A stretch of 64,000 bases of DNA from Microbacterium sp. GTDB lineage: Bacteria > Actinomycetota > Actinomycetes > Actinomycetales > Microbacteriaceae. Under the pieces are notes generated by a model, which worked only from the letters and a program-made list of their open reading frames with translations, was not told the DNA's origin and did not search any database. This document shows positions 1 to 9,387 of the stretch, in pieces. Numbering within the stretch: position 1 is the first letter of the stretch; each line of letters opens with the position of its first letter. The DNA lies in NCBI GenBank assembly GCA_002703245.1, contig NZTV01000075.1:1-64000 (forward strand), read 5' to 3'. Both the position numbers and the translations under genes were made by a program.

Positions 1-840
1 CTGGCCAAGGCGCTCGCCGAGTTCCTCTTCGACGACGAGGGTGCGCTGATCTCCCTCGACATGTCGGAGTTCGGTGAGAAGCACACCGTGTCGCGTCTGT
101 TCGGCGCCCCTCCCGGATTCGTCGGTTTCGAAGAGGGCGGTCAGCTCACCGAGAAGGTACGCCGCAAGCCGTTCTCCGTCGTGCTTTTCGATGAGATCGA
201 GAAGGCGCACCCCGACATCTTCAACTCGCTGTTGCAGATCCTCGAAGAAGGTCGTCTGACCGACGGTCAGGGGCGCCTCATCGACTTCAAGAACACCGTC
301 ATCATCATGACCACGAACCTCGGTTCGCAGGCGATCGCCGGTGGCCCGGTCGGGTTCCAGGTCGAGGGTGACACGTCGACGACGTACGACCGGATGAAGG
401 GGAAGGTCAACGAAGAGCTGAAGCGTCACTTCAAGCCCGAGTTCTTGAACCGCGTCGACGACATCATCGTGTTCCCGCAGCTGAACCGCGGCGAGCTCAT
501 CCAGATCGTCGACCTGTTCACCAAGCGACTCAGCGAGCGCCTGCTCGACCGCGACATGACGATCGAGCTGTCGCTGCCGGCGAAGGAGCGACTCATCGAG
601 GTCGGATTCGACCCGGCCCTGGGAGCTCGCCCGCTGCGTCGCGCGATGCAACACGAGATCGAGGATCGTCTCAGCGAGAAGATCCTGCACGGCGAACTCA
701 ACCCCGGCGACCACGTCAAGGTCGACGCCGAGAACGGCCTCTTCCTGTTCGAGCACGGTCCCCGTGGCGAGAAGGTCTCGGTGGGCGTGGGTACCGCGGG
801 AGAGATCACCGCGACACCGGACATCGCCGCCTCCAGCTGA
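1..840 (+). CDS. clpC: ClpC ATPase, C-terminal part (partial at left edge)
   Basis: This is the second AAA+ domain and C-terminus of the Clp/Hsp100 unfoldase ClpC, which feeds substrates to the ClpP protease in the cytoplasm. The frame is open from base 1, so the start lies outside the window. Visible are the pore-loop region (GAPPGFVG), Walker B ([11 protein letters not shown]), sensor-1 region (MTTNLG), the arginine-finger region (FLNRVDD) and sensor 2 (GARPLRRA). The pattern ([17 protein letters not shown]) fits ClpC better than ClpB. The Walker A motif should lie just left of base 1. The stop is TGA at 838-840. Confidence 0.93.
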   Translation: MAKALAEFLFDDEGALISLDMSEFGEKHTVSRLFGAPPGFVGFEEGGQLTEKVRRKPFSVVLFDEIEKAHPDIFNSLLQILEEGRLTDGQGRLIDFKNTVIIMTTNLGSQAIAGGPVGFQVEGDTSTTYDRMKGKVNEELKRHFKPEFLNRVDDIIVFPQLNRGELIQIVDLFTKRLSERLLDRDMTIELSLPAKERLIEVGFDPALGARPLRRAMQHEIEDRLSEKILHGELNPGDHVKVDAENGLFLFEHGPRGEKVSVGVGTAGEITATPDIAASS

Positions 841-953
841 GGCCACGCGACACGAGGGCGGATGCCCGTCGCACCCTCCCGGGAGGACCGGGGCCGGTGC
901 GACGGCATCCGCCCTTCCGCATGCCCCCGGATCCTGCGGCGTATGGTGGAGGG

Positions 954-1457
954 ATGGCCGAATACGTCGTGCGTCCTGCCCGAACCCGCGATGTGCGGCC
1001 CATCCAGGCGATGCTCGAGCCGTACGTGCACAAGCGCATCCTGCTCGGCAAGGACCTGGTGGTGCTCTACGAGGCGGTGCAGCAGTTCTTCGTGGCCGAG
1101 GACGGTGACGGCAATCTCATCGGCTGCGGTGCCCTCCACGTCATGTGGGAGGAGCTGGGTGAGGTGCGCACGCTCATCGTCTCGGACGACTGGCTGCACA
1201 AGGGGGTCGGTACGGCCATCGTCGATGCGCTCGAGACGCAGGCGCGCGAGCTCGGACTCACACGCCTGTTCTGCCTCACGTTCGAAGTGGAGTTCTTCGC
1301 GCGGCGGGGGTTCGAGACGATCGGCGAGCAGGTGGTCGACCCGGATGTGTACTCGCAGCTCATCCGGAGCCCCGACGAAGGGGTGGCGGAGTTCCTCGAC
1401 CTCGCGCACGTGAAGCCGAACACCCTCGGCAACACGCGGATGCTGAAGACGCTCTGA
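954..1457 (+). CDS. argA: Amino-acid N-acetyltransferase (N-acetylglutamate synthase, actinobacterial ArgA type)
   Basis: This is a 167-residue GNAT protein closely resembling the mycobacterial short ArgA (Rv2747 type), which acetylates glutamate or glutamine for arginine synthesis. Family signatures seen are LLGKDLVVLYEAVQQFFVAE, GCGALHVMWEELGEVRT, the acetyl-CoA loop region (HKGVGTAIVDALE) and the C-terminal VAEFLDLAHVKPNTLGNTRML. The ATG at 954 begins MAEYVVRPARTRDV, matching the family start; an upstream in-frame start at 897 adds 19 non-conserved residues. It lies 114 bp after clpC and has no arg neighbours. Confidence 0.88.
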   Translation: MAEYVVRPARTRDVRPIQAMLEPYVHKRILLGKDLVVLYEAVQQFFVAEDGDGNLIGCGALHVMWEELGEVRTLIVSDDWLHKGVGTAIVDALETQARELGLTRLFCLTFEVEFFARRGFETIGEQVVDPDVYSQLIRSPDEGVAEFLDLAHVKPNTLGNTRMLKTL

Positions 1458-1538
1458 CATTCACCCCCGCGGCGTGCGGATCGTCGTCATGGGCGCGCCC
1501 ACAGCGTGCGCGCGGGCGGCGTGCGTACCCTGGAGGAC

Positions 1539-2219
1539 ATGAGCGGCGACACCCCGCGCAGGCGGCGACACTCCCCGGCGGTCTATCGTCGGCGTCGACT
1601 GGCCGTCCTGCTGGTGTTCCTGGTGGTCGTCGCGGGTCTGGTCTGGCTGTTCGTCGCCCAGCCTTGGCAGGCGTGGGCGGCATCGGAGTCCGAGCCCGCT
1701 CCGACGCCCACGGCGACATCGGCGAGTCCGACCGCGACGCCGTCCCCGACGGCGAGTGAGACGTCCGCGGCGCAGGCGAGCGCTTCTCCGGAGGAGTCGG
1801 AGACGCCGACCGCGACCCCGTGCGTGGCGCGAGACCTGACGGTCGAGGCGGTCACCGACAAGTCGGAGTACGCGGCGGGGGAGAACCCGTTGCTGTCGAT
1901 CCGACTCACCAACAACGGTGCGGACTGCACGTTGAACGTGGGCACCTCCGCGCAGTCGTTCACCGTGATGAGCGGCTCCGACGTGTGGTGGCGCTCCACC
2001 GACTGCCAGAGCGAACCCAGCGACATGCTCGTCCTGCTCGAAGCGGGGCAGACCGTGGAGAGTTCGACGCCGGTCGAGTGGGATCGCACCCGCTCCTCGG
2101 TCGACACGTGTTCCGAGGCGGGGCGACCGGGCGCTCCCGGTGGAGGCGCGTCCTACTACCTGGATGTGGAGATCGGCGGTGTCTCCTCGACGGAGCCGGC
2201 GTACTTCCTGCTCTACTGA
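1539..2219 (+). CDS. Membrane-anchored hypothetical protein with Ser/Thr/Pro-rich linker
   Basis: The protein has 226 residues. A short Arg-rich cytoplasmic N-terminus is followed by one membrane segment (residues about 20-42, AVLLVFLVVVAGLVWLFVA), then about 50 residues of repetitive Pro/Thr/Ser/Ala linker. The exported C-terminal domain has two or more cysteines and a beta-rich look (LSIRLTNNGADCTLNVG), resembling extracellular Ig-like or DUF4232-like domains. It is probably displayed at the cell surface. The ATG at 1539 has GGAGG close upstream. I do not recognise a specific function. Confidence 0.75.
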   Translation: MSGDTPRRRRHSPAVYRRRRLAVLLVFLVVVAGLVWLFVAQPWQAWAASESEPAPTPTATSASPTATPSPTASETSAAQASASPEESETPTATPCVARDLTVEAVTDKSEYAAGENPLLSIRLTNNGADCTLNVGTSAQSFTVMSGSDVWWRSTDCQSEPSDMLVLLEAGQTVESSTPVEWDRTRSSVDTCSEAGRPGAPGGGASYYLDVEIGGVSSTEPAYFLLY

Positions 2220-2250
2220 GCCGGCGCCCCAGCCCGACTGATATATCGTC

Positions 2251-2272
2251 CTGTCCCCCAAAGAGGGGACAG
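2251..2272. terminator. Perfect 8-bp hairpin in the 2220-2483 intergenic region
   Basis: CTGTCCCC and GGGGACAG form a perfect stem around a 6-nt loop, 32 bp after the stop of the membrane-anchored gene. No U-tract follows, so it is either a GC-type terminator or an operator. The rest of 2220-2483 shows no recognisable RNA or gene. Confidence 0.4.
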
Positions 2273-2483
2273 ATACGGTTTCGTACTCGGGTTAGACTGG
2301 ACGCGCTTCGGTGTACGCCTGGAACTGTCCCCAGCAGCTGATCCTTCCCAGTGGATCACCCAGCGGGCCACGAAGCTTGCTCCGACTTCTGTCGTGAGCG
2401 TGACGTGGGGCCGAGTCGATCCCCCAGTTCGCCTCGTCCCCACGTCCCCCTCTTCTCTCCCGCTCGCCGGATAGGCTGGAGCG

Positions 2484-2894
2484 ATGGCGTCAGGCAAGAA
2501 GCGCTCGAAGAAGTCCGAGTCCCTCGAGTTCCGCAACACGCAGTTGACGGATGCGCTGCAGACCCAGGACATGGCCGCGGTGGCCTTCGCCTTGCGGCAC
2601 GGCCCGACCGTGGTGCCGCTGATGACCGTGGGGGATCGCGACAATCCGCTCGACGTGGGGGAGGTCTGGACTTACCGGGACCCGACCTCCGGGGATATCG
2701 CGCTGCTGCTGTTCAGCGACGCCGCCCACAAGCCGGAGAGCCTTCCCGCGGGCGTGGCGTTGCAGTCCCCGCAGTGGCTTCGCGCGTTCCTCGCCGCGCA
2801 CGAGGAGGAGATCACCACGGTGTTCCTGGACATCGCCGGGCCGCATCCGATGCAGGCCACGCCGACCGATCTGCTCGCGGCACTCGACGCTTGA
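2484..2894 (+). CDS. Hypothetical protein, SseB-like
   Basis: This is a 136-residue soluble protein with a Lys/Ser-rich start (MASGKKRSKKSES). The remainder (ALQTQDMAAVAFALRHGPTVVPLM ... DIALLLFSDAAHKPESLP) resembles the N-terminal fold of SseB-type proteins. The match is by general pattern only, and no catalytic motif is visible. A GGAG lies just upstream of the ATG. Its stop is 4 bp from the convergent radA stop. Confidence 0.7.
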   Translation: MASGKKRSKKSESLEFRNTQLTDALQTQDMAAVAFALRHGPTVVPLMTVGDRDNPLDVGEVWTYRDPTSGDIALLLFSDAAHKPESLPAGVALQSPQWLRAFLAAHEEEITTVFLDIAGPHPMQATPTDLLAALDA

Positions 2895-2898
2895 TCGC

Positions 2899-4266
2899 TC
2901 AGAACTCCGGCGCCGTCTCGGCCGACGCGGGGGCGGCGAAGCGGTCCATCGCCCGGAGCGCCGCGGACACGGTGCGCTGCTCGGCGTCGACGACGGTGCT
3001 GTAGCCCAGGCGCGCCGCTTCGGTGCGCCGTTGCGAGGCCTGCGTGACCGGTCGGATCTCGCCGGCCAGGGTGAGCTCGCCGATCGCCGCGGTACCGCGC
3101 GCGAGGGCCCGGTCTTTGAGCGAGTTGGCGATCGCGACCGCGATCGCGAGGTCGGCCGCGGGTTCGACGAGTCTCACGCCTCCCACGGTCGATACGTACA
3201 CGTCGTGCTGTGACAGCGGGAGGTGGGCGCGCTTCTCCAGTACCGCGAGGATCATCGCGACGCGGGCGCCGTCGACGCCGTTGACCACGCGTCGGGGGTT
3301 CGGGGCGGTCGTGTCGATGGTCAGGGCCTGCACCTCGACCGGGAGGGCGCGGCGACCTTCGAGCGCGATCGTGACGCACGTGCCGGGGACGGGGTCGCCA
3401 TGACCGAGGAACAGCGCGCTCGGGTCGGGGACCTCGGCGATGCCGTCGCCGGTCATGTCGAAGCATCCGACCTCGTCGGTCGGGCCGAAGCGGTTCTTCA
3501 GCGCCCGCACGAACCTCAGCGACGTCTGGCGGTCGCCCTCGAAGTGGCAGACGACGTCCACGAGGTGCTCCAGCACGCGGGGGCCGGCGATGGATCCGTC
3601 TTTGGTGACGTGTCCGACGAGGACCACCGGGAGATTGCGCTCCTTCGCCACGCGGATGAGGGCGGAGGCGATTTCGCGGACCTGGGAGGGGTGCCCGGCC
3701 ACGCCGTCGCTCAGCGCGGAGGCGACCGTCTGCACCGAGTCGACGATGAGCAGGTCGGGACGCACCTCGTCGATGTGGCCGAGGATCGTCGCCAGGTCGG
3801 TCTCGCTCGCGAGGAAGAGCTGCTCGTGGAGGGCGCCTGTGCGTTCGGCGCGCAGGCGCACTTGGGCGGTGGATTCCTCACCGCTGGCGTAGAGCACCCG
3901 ACCACCTGCGCGGGCCGACTGTGCGGCGACCTCCAGCAGCAGCGTCGACTTGCCGACCCCGGGCTCGCCCGACAGGAGGATGGCCGCGCCCGGGACGACA
4001 CCGCCTCCGAGCACGCGGTCGAACTCCGCGACCCCGGACGTGCGCCGCGGGGTGTCCCGGGTGTCGACGTCGGTGATGGGCCGTGCCGCGCGCTGCGCGG
4101 AGGGGGCGACCGCCGCGACGGAGCGGACGATCCCGGTCTGTTCGGCCGCTTCGACGACGGTGCCCCACTGCTGGCACTCGCCGCATCGTCCGACCCACTT
4201 CACGGTGGTCCACCCGCACTCGGTGCACCGGTACGGGGCGGTCTGGGTCGTGCGTCTGGTGGCCAT
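2899..4266 (-). CDS. radA: DNA repair protein RadA
   Basis: RadA is a RecA-like ATPase that helps process recombination intermediates. The 455-residue chain shows a C4 zinc finger (Cys14, 17, 28, 31: CTECGWTTVKWVGRCGEC), Walker A GEPGVGKST (100-108), the RadA signature KNRFG (257-261) and a C-terminal Lon-protease-like domain. The chosen ATG (MATRRTTQ) begins 13 residues before the zinc finger; an upstream in-frame start would add only 10 residues. Length and domain order are normal for the family. Confidence 0.95.
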   Translation of the reverse strand: MATRRTTQTAPYRCTECGWTTVKWVGRCGECQQWGTVVEAAEQTGIVRSVAAVAPSAQRAARPITDVDTRDTPRRTSGVAEFDRVLGGGVVPGAAILLSGEPGVGKSTLLLEVAAQSARAGGRVLYASGEESTAQVRLRAERTGALHEQLFLASETDLATILGHIDEVRPDLLIVDSVQTVASALSDGVAGHPSQVREIASALIRVAKERNLPVVLVGHVTKDGSIAGPRVLEHLVDVVCHFEGDRQTSLRFVRALKNRFGPTDEVGCFDMTGDGIAEVPDPSALFLGHGDPVPGTCVTIALEGRRALPVEVQALTIDTTAPNPRRVVNGVDGARVAMILAVLEKRAHLPLSQHDVYVSTVGGVRLVEPAADLAIAVAIANSLKDRALARGTAAIGELTLAGEIRPVTQASQRRTEAARLGYSTVVDAEQRTVSAALRAMDRFAAPASAETAPEF

Positions 4267-4323
4267 CACCGCAAGGCTACGCGCGGCGTGCGACATCGCC
4301 GCGTCGACCGGGTGGTGGCCTCT

Positions 4324-5442
4324 TCAGACGCCGGCTTCCAGCACGGCCTGCCCCACGATCTCCTGGCTGAACGGCACCGAGTAGGCCATCAGCGCGCCGG
4401 CCTGCGCATCCCGCACGATCCGCTGGATGGGTGAGCGCACGAGGTATGCGCCGCCACCGCCGACACGCAGGGCCAGCGCCGCGGCGGTCTTGGCGACCTC
4501 GTTGGCCAGCATTTTCGTCTCGGTCGCAGCGGGCATCGCCTGGGGGTCCTTGCCGTCGGCGAGCCACGCGGTGCGCTCGGCCATGAGCAGAGCCGCGGTC
4601 ACCTGCGCCCAGACCATCGCGGTCTCCTGCTTGACCCACTGCTGTTCGGCGAGCACGGCGCCGCCCTTGGCCCGGTGGGCGGTGGCGGAGAGGGCGTCGA
4701 GTGCGGACTCGGCGATGCCGATCGAGATGAACGCGAATCCGACGGTGATGAGGTTGGCGTAGTCGACCGGGGGCATCCCGCACATGCGTGCGGATGGCAG
4801 CGGAGTGGCGTCGAAGGCGATCGTGCGGCTGCGTGTGGCCCGCATGCCCATGGTCTCGTCGATCGGCGGGAATGAGACCGTCTCGTCCACGGTGACGCCG
4901 AAGAACGCGGGGTGGCCGTCGACGCGGGCGTTGAGGAAGAGGTGGTCGGCGGCTTCGGACCCCGACACGAAGAGCTTGCGCCCGGTCAGGCTCCACCCGC
5001 CGTCGACGGGCGACGCATCCTGCTGGGAGGCCAGGAAGTGGTTGCCACCGGCCGGTTCGCTGAGGGCGTTGGCGAACCGCTTGCCCGCGCGCAGTTCACC
5101 CGCGTAGAACGCCGCCGCCTCCGCCGGCGCGGTCGTCACCAGTGCGTGGGCGGCGCCGATGTGCATGAGCCAGACGGTGGCCACCGCCGGGTGCGAGCGG
5201 GCGAGGATGCGCACGATCTGGCCGAGCGTGGCGTACGACACGCCCTGGCCGCCGTGTTCGACCGGGAGGAAGGCGGTGTCCAGTCCGCTGTCGGCCAGTG
5301 CGCGCAGATGCTCGATCGGAAGGCGGGCGGCGATGTCGTCGTCGGCGACGGTCTCGGCGAAGCCCGCGGCCAGCGTCGTGACGGTGTCGATCCAGTGCTG
5401 TTCGTCGGAGGGGACGGCGACGGGGGAGGGGCGGGTGAGCAT
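4324..5442 (-). CDS. Acyl-CoA dehydrogenase family flavoprotein (DszC/SfnB-like)
   Basis: The 372-residue protein has the acyl-CoA dehydrogenase fold: an N-terminal helical domain with LPVEHGGQGVSYATLGQIVRILA, a middle beta domain (GGWSLTGRKLFVSGSEAADHLFL) and a C-terminal helical bundle. The sequence style recalls the DszC/SfnB monooxygenase-like branch more than fatty-acid beta-oxidation enzymes. No clear catalytic glutamate could be assigned. It is the last gene of a minus-strand run, starting 15 bp after the adenine-deaminase homologue, with AAGGA before the ATG. This suggests that it oxidises a product of that pathway; the reaction itself is unknown. Confidence 0.85.
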   Translation of the reverse strand: MLTRPSPVAVPSDEQHWIDTVTTLAAGFAETVADDDIAARLPIEHLRALADSGLDTAFLPVEHGGQGVSYATLGQIVRILARSHPAVATVWLMHIGAAHALVTTAPAEAAAFYAGELRAGKRFANALSEPAGGNHFLASQQDASPVDGGWSLTGRKLFVSGSEAADHLFLNARVDGHPAFFGVTVDETVSFPPIDETMGMRATRSRTIAFDATPLPSARMCGMPPVDYANLITVGFAFISIGIAESALDALSATAHRAKGGAVLAEQQWVKQETAMVWAQVTAALLMAERTAWLADGKDPQAMPAATETKMLANEVAKTAAALALRVGGGGAYLVRSPIQRIVRDAQAGALMAYSVPFSQEIVGQAVLEAGV

Positions 5443-5457
5443 CGGGGTCCTTTCGGG

Positions 5458-7263
5458 TCAGGGATGCCGGTCGGCGTCGGTGTGGCCGCACGCGTCGACG
5501 GGGCCCGGGAGCAGGACGTCGACGACCTCCTGCGAGAAGGTGTCGACGAGTCCCCGTTCGGTCACGCCCAGATCGGGCACCACGTAGAGGCCCACGAACG
5601 ACAGGATGATGTACGGGGAGGGGATGGGGCAGCCGAGCGCGGCCGTGACGGCGTGCGCGTGCTCGAGCGCCGCGGCGGTCTGTTCGAAGGGGGCGTCGCT
5701 CATCATGCCGCCGACCGGCAGCTCCACGCGCGCGAGCACGTCGTCGCCGTCGACCGTGACGAATCCGCCTCCCATCGCGCGGATCTCTTCGACCGCGCGC
5801 AGCATCGAGGCGTCGTCGGCGCCGACGACGGCGATGTTCATGTTGGGGCAGTTCATCGAGATGGCGATCGCGCCGCGGCGTAGCCCGAATCCACGCACGA
5901 ATCCGACTCCGGCGAGGGGCTCGGCGTGGTGGCGATCGATCACCGCGATCTTGAGGACGTCGGTCGCGGTGTCGCACTGCACAGCGCCCCCCGCGACCGG
6001 GAGTTCGGCCTCGAAGGCACGCTTGAAGTAGCCGTCGTACATCTCCATCGCCCGCACCCGGGCCCGAGGCGTATCCGCCGACACCCGAAGAAGGGCGGGA
6101 TCGATCACGTCGGGTAGACGGATGCTGTCGCGCGTCCACGCAGGGACCTCGTCGTCCACGTCGAACACCGCGCGACCGTCGCGGGCGACCACGGCGCCGG
6201 CGACCATCACGGTCGTCGGCCGCACCTCGGCGAGGTCGGGGATGATCTGCAGATCGGCGAGCCGCGACGGCGCGAGCAGGCCGAGCACCTGGTCGAGTCG
6301 GTAGTAGTGCGCCGGCTGCGCGGTGGCCATGCGGTACGCGAGCACCGGGTCGACGCCGAAGCGGACGGCCTGACGGACGTGGTGGTCGATGTGGCCCTGT
6401 CCGCTGAGGTCGAGGGCGTGCTTGTCATCGGCGCAGAAGCACATGTGGCGGAGGGCGGGTGCGACGGCGTCGAGGTCGGCGAACAGCGGCACCGTGTTGT
6501 CGGCGAGGGAGGACCCCATGACGGTGACCATCGCGCCCAGCCGGGTGCGTTCGAGCACCTCCTCGACGGTGGCCGCGTTGTGGTCGTCGCCGACGCCGGC
6601 GGAGAGGTAGCTCCACAGGGTCTCGTGCGATTGCGCGGCGGTGTGCCCGGTGATGCGGCGTCCCGCGACCAGGGCCTCGCGGAAGCGTGCCGTGGACACC
6701 TCGCCGAGGTCGAAGGGGTTTCCCTCGCCGAGTGTGGCGGTGACATCGTCGTGGAGGCGCGTGAGCACGGTCTCTTCGGGGATGACCGCGCCGCCGCGTT
6801 CGAGCGTGGTCGAGGCCGGGGTCGTGGGGGAGACCTGCTGGAAGATGTGGAACGGGGCACCGGTGGTGAGCATGTAGTCCATGCCTTCCGGGCCCCAGAC
6901 GTTGGCCGCCGCGTTCGGGTCGGTCAGCACCGTGGTCGTGCCGCGTGGCACGCTCACGCGCGCCAGTTGGCCCGGCGTGAGGTTGGTGTATTCCACGTGC
7001 AGATGCGCGTCGATGAACCCCGGCACCACCCAGGAGCCCCGCGCGTCGAGCTCGTGTTCGGCGCCGGTCACGTGGCCCCAGGGGGTCAGCGTGGCGATGT
7101 GGCGTCCGGCGATGAGGATGTCGCGCTCGAGCCACTCCTCGGTGCCGGGGGAGAGGACGAGGCCGCCGCGCACGATGACGTCGGGCCGCTCCAGGCCCGC
7201 CGCGACGGCCCGCAACCGCATCAGTTCGGCGGTGGTCGGGATCAGCTGCGTCTTGTCGGTCAT
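5458..7263 (-). CDS. Adenine deaminase family amidohydrolase, diverged active site
   Basis: The 601-residue protein has the architecture of AdeC-type adenine deaminase: a metal-dependent amidohydrolase barrel followed by the characteristic C-terminal domain. Conserved are HLH (His87/His89), GEV (Glu188), GHT (His207), DDH (Asp227/His228) and ADDKH (279-282). From memory, canonical enzymes carry DPHE and SDHE motifs; here they read DPNA (115-118) and DDHN, so two acidic residues and a histidine differ. The fold assignment is secure, but the substrate may not be adenine. It lies between the adenosine-deaminase-like gene and the flavoprotein on the same strand. Confidence 0.82.
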   Translation of the reverse strand: MTDKTQLIPTTAELMRLRAVAAGLERPDVIVRGGLVLSPGTEEWLERDILIAGRHIATLTPWGHVTGAEHELDARGSWVVPGFIDAHLHVEYTNLTPGQLARVSVPRGTTTVLTDPNAAANVWGPEGMDYMLTTGAPFHIFQQVSPTTPASTTLERGGAVIPEETVLTRLHDDVTATLGEGNPFDLGEVSTARFREALVAGRRITGHTAAQSHETLWSYLSAGVGDDHNAATVEEVLERTRLGAMVTVMGSSLADNTVPLFADLDAVAPALRHMCFCADDKHALDLSGQGHIDHHVRQAVRFGVDPVLAYRMATAQPAHYYRLDQVLGLLAPSRLADLQIIPDLAEVRPTTVMVAGAVVARDGRAVFDVDDEVPAWTRDSIRLPDVIDPALLRVSADTPRARVRAMEMYDGYFKRAFEAELPVAGGAVQCDTATDVLKIAVIDRHHAEPLAGVGFVRGFGLRRGAIAISMNCPNMNIAVVGADDASMLRAVEEIRAMGGGFVTVDGDDVLARVELPVGGMMSDAPFEQTAAALEHAHAVTAALGCPIPSPYIILSFVGLYVVPDLGVTERGLVDTFSQEVVDVLLPGPVDACGHTDADRHP

Positions 7264-7365
7264 CCGGTCTCTTCTCCGGTGCGGGGGGTCGTCGTCCCGT
7301 GTGACGGGGAGACCGCCGCCATCATGTCGCGGGGGGTCGACACGATGGCGACGGCCGGCTCGGGG

Positions 7366-8466
7366 TCACCGCAGCGCTGCGCTGACGGTGAGCAGTTCTG
7401 CGGACAGGTCGCGCTTCAGATCCTCGTCGGCGAACGAGGCGTCGATGGAACGCTGGGCGAACCCGATCATGTCGGACAGGTCGAACCCGAAACGCTCCGC
7501 CGTGACGGCCCAGTCGACATCCAGCGTGGTCCCCATCGGTGCGGGGTCGTCGGTGTTCACGGTCACGAGCACCCCGGCGTCGACGAGCCTGCGGAGGGGG
7601 TGCGCCCCCCAGTCCGGGTAGATTCCGAGGGTGACGTTCGACCTCGGACACACTCCGAGGCTGATGCGATCGTCGATGAGGCGTGCGATGAGAGCCTCGT
7701 CCTCGACGGCGCGCACCCCGTGGTCGATGCGTTCGGCCTGGAGCAGATCGATCGCGTCCCAGACTCCGTCCGGTCCGCTCGATTCCCCGGCGTGCACGGT
7801 GCGGTGGAAGCCGGCGCGGGCCGCGCCGGCGAAGGCGTCGCGGAACTTCTCGCCCGTGCGCCCGGCGACCTTCTCGTCGCCGTCGACCGACAGGGCCACC
7901 ACGCGCCGGGGGCGCGTGCGGGCCAGCTCGGCGACGATCGTCTCGGCGTCGACCGCGCTTTGCGACCGGAGGAGGGAGTAGGCGATGTTCACCCGGCACA
8001 GGCCGTCTTGTTCGGCGTCGTCGAGACCGGCGGCGAGTGCATCGAGCAGGGCGAACTCGCGCCCTCGCCATGCGTTCCAGTGCGTCGGGTTGACGATGAC
8101 GTCGCTGTAGCGCACACCCGCGGCGGTCTGGCGGGCGGCGAACGCGTAGGCGACCCGTGCGGCCTGCTCGGCCGTGCGGACCAGCCCGCACTGCCAGTCG
8201 AGGAAACGGAGGAAGCCCGTGAGTCCTGCCGCCCCGGCGCCCGAGCCGCCGCCCGATGTCACTTCCGGCGCGACGTAGTCGGCGTGGGTCGAGATGTCGA
8301 AGATGGTCGCCGCCGGCCCCGGCAGGGGGACCCCGTTCTCTTTCGCCAGGGTCAGCAGGTCGATCAGCGAGAACGTGCCCTCAAGGTGCACGTGCACCTC
8401 CGCCTTCGGGAGGGCGCGGATCTGCTGCTCGTCGACGCGGACGGTGGCGGCGGGCGGATGTGGCAT
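7366..8466 (-). CDS. Adenosine/adenine deaminase family protein
   Basis: This is a zinc-dependent aminohydrolase of about 366 residues. It shows HVHLEGT near residue 25, HAGE, RIDHG, CPRSN and the NTDDP motif in order. The HLEG form and the LGVCPRSN form are closer to adenine or aminodeoxyfutalosine deaminase branches than to classical adenosine deaminase, so the substrate is uncertain. The ATG at 8466 (MPHPPAATV) has AAAGG upstream; an earlier frame start would add 26 unconserved residues. Two copies of a GntR-like palindrome lie directly upstream. It is the first gene of a run with the adenine-deaminase homologue, 102 bp downstream. Confidence 0.85.
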   Translation of the reverse strand: MPHPPAATVRVDEQQIRALPKAEVHVHLEGTFSLIDLLTLAKENGVPLPGPAATIFDISTHADYVAPEVTSGGGSGAGAAGLTGFLRFLDWQCGLVRTAEQAARVAYAFAARQTAAGVRYSDVIVNPTHWNAWRGREFALLDALAAGLDDAEQDGLCRVNIAYSLLRSQSAVDAETIVAELARTRPRRVVALSVDGDEKVAGRTGEKFRDAFAGAARAGFHRTVHAGESSGPDGVWDAIDLLQAERIDHGVRAVEDEALIARLIDDRISLGVCPRSNVTLGIYPDWGAHPLRRLVDAGVLVTVNTDDPAPMGTTLDVDWAVTAERFGFDLSDMIGFAQRSIDASFADEDLKRDLSAELLTVSAALR

Positions 8467-8509
8467 GACGACCTTTCCGAAGACGCTCACGACAATAGCC
8501 CAGCATGCC

Positions 8510-8525
8510 CACTTGTCGACAAGTG
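8510..8525. promoter_or_regulatory. Putative GntR operator A (perfect palindrome)
   Basis: CACTTGTCGACAAGTG is a perfect 16-bp palindrome, 44 bp upstream of the deaminase start. It shares the core CTTGTCGACAAG with sites at 8618 and 9879. The spacing suits an operator near a promoter of the deaminase operon. Confidence 0.7.
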
Positions 8526-8615
8526 CACGGATCGAGAACGCCACAGATGTAACACGATGGAAATCATCCCCGGAAATGTGCGCGAGCTGTCACCCGGCGA
8601 TCCCGCCGGGGATCT

Positions 8616-8631
8616 CACTTGTCCACAAGAA
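8616..8631. promoter_or_regulatory. Putative GntR operator B
   Basis: The core CTTGTCCACAAG at 8618-8629 differs from site A by one base. It lies between the GntR stop and the deaminase gene, about 106 bp from site A (roughly ten helical turns), so looping between the two sites is possible. Confidence 0.6.
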
Positions 8632-8634
8632 GGC

Positions 8635-9387
8635 TCATCCGCCGTGCCAAGGCGGGCGTACCGTGCGCACCACCGAGTAGGAGGCCACGGCGGGGTTGTG
8701 ATACTCGAGGCTGTACATCAGCCGCTTTCCGCTGGCGCCGACGCCGACAAGCTCGAACGTCATGACCGGCGTCCCGACGGCGAGCTCGAACGTCGTCGCC
8801 AGCGCCTCGTCGAGCAGGGCGACCCCGGGAGTGCTGACCTCCCAGATGACCGGTTCACCCCAGACGCGGTGAGCGAGGTCGAAGATCGATTCGCCGTCAC
8901 GGGCCTCGACTTCGTCGGCGAGTGGGACGACGTCGTCGGCCACCATGGCCACGGTCTCGTCGGCGCGCCATCGCTTCCGCGCGCGGTGGGCGCGCGTGGT
9001 CGGAGGGAGCTCCATGAGCGCCGCGGCCTGCGACGGGAGCGTCCCGGTCTGCGAGGTGAGGACTTCGACGCTCGCACGGTAGCCGAGGCGGTCGAGCAGG
9101 TCGGTGTGCTCGAGCTGCTCCTCGAGGCGCACGCTCAGCCGCAGCGCGACGGGGTCCACCGTCGTGACGGTGCCTTGGCGCCGCCGGACGATGCCTTGGG
9201 CCTCGAGGGTGGACATCGCGTTGCGCAGCTGCTGCCGGGTGCACCCGAGTCGTGCCGTCAGCTCGTGCTCGCCGGGCAACGGTGCCCCGCTCTCGGCGGC
9301 CTCCCTGACGAAGTGCAGCAGACCGTGCTGCATGCGAAGAGCGACCGGGTCCCCTCCGGGGGGCGGCAGGGGCAGGGCGGTGCTCAC
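8635..9387 (-). CDS. GntR family transcriptional regulator with UTRA-type effector domain
   Basis: The 250-residue protein has an N-terminal winged helix (residues about 15-75; LPGEHELTARLGCTRQQLRNAMSTLEAQGIVRRRQG) and a C-terminal UTRA-like ligand domain ending LMYSLEYHNP. Such regulators usually respond to a pathway substrate. The start is GTG, overlapping the stop of the PPC-domain gene by 4 bp (GTGA), so the two are probably co-translated. Repeated CTTGTCGACAAG palindromes around the locus are its likely binding sites, which is inference from position. Confidence 0.9.
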   Translation of the reverse strand: MSTALPLPPPGGDPVALRMQHGLLHFVREAAESGAPLPGEHELTARLGCTRQQLRNAMSTLEAQGIVRRRQGTVTTVDPVALRLSVRLEEQLEHTDLLDRLGYRASVEVLTSQTGTLPSQAAALMELPPTTRAHRARKRWRADETVAMVADDVVPLADEVEARDGESIFDLAHRVWGEPVIWEVSTPGVALLDEALATTFELAVGTPVMTFELVGVGASGKRLMYSLEYHNPAVASYSVVRTVRPPWHGG

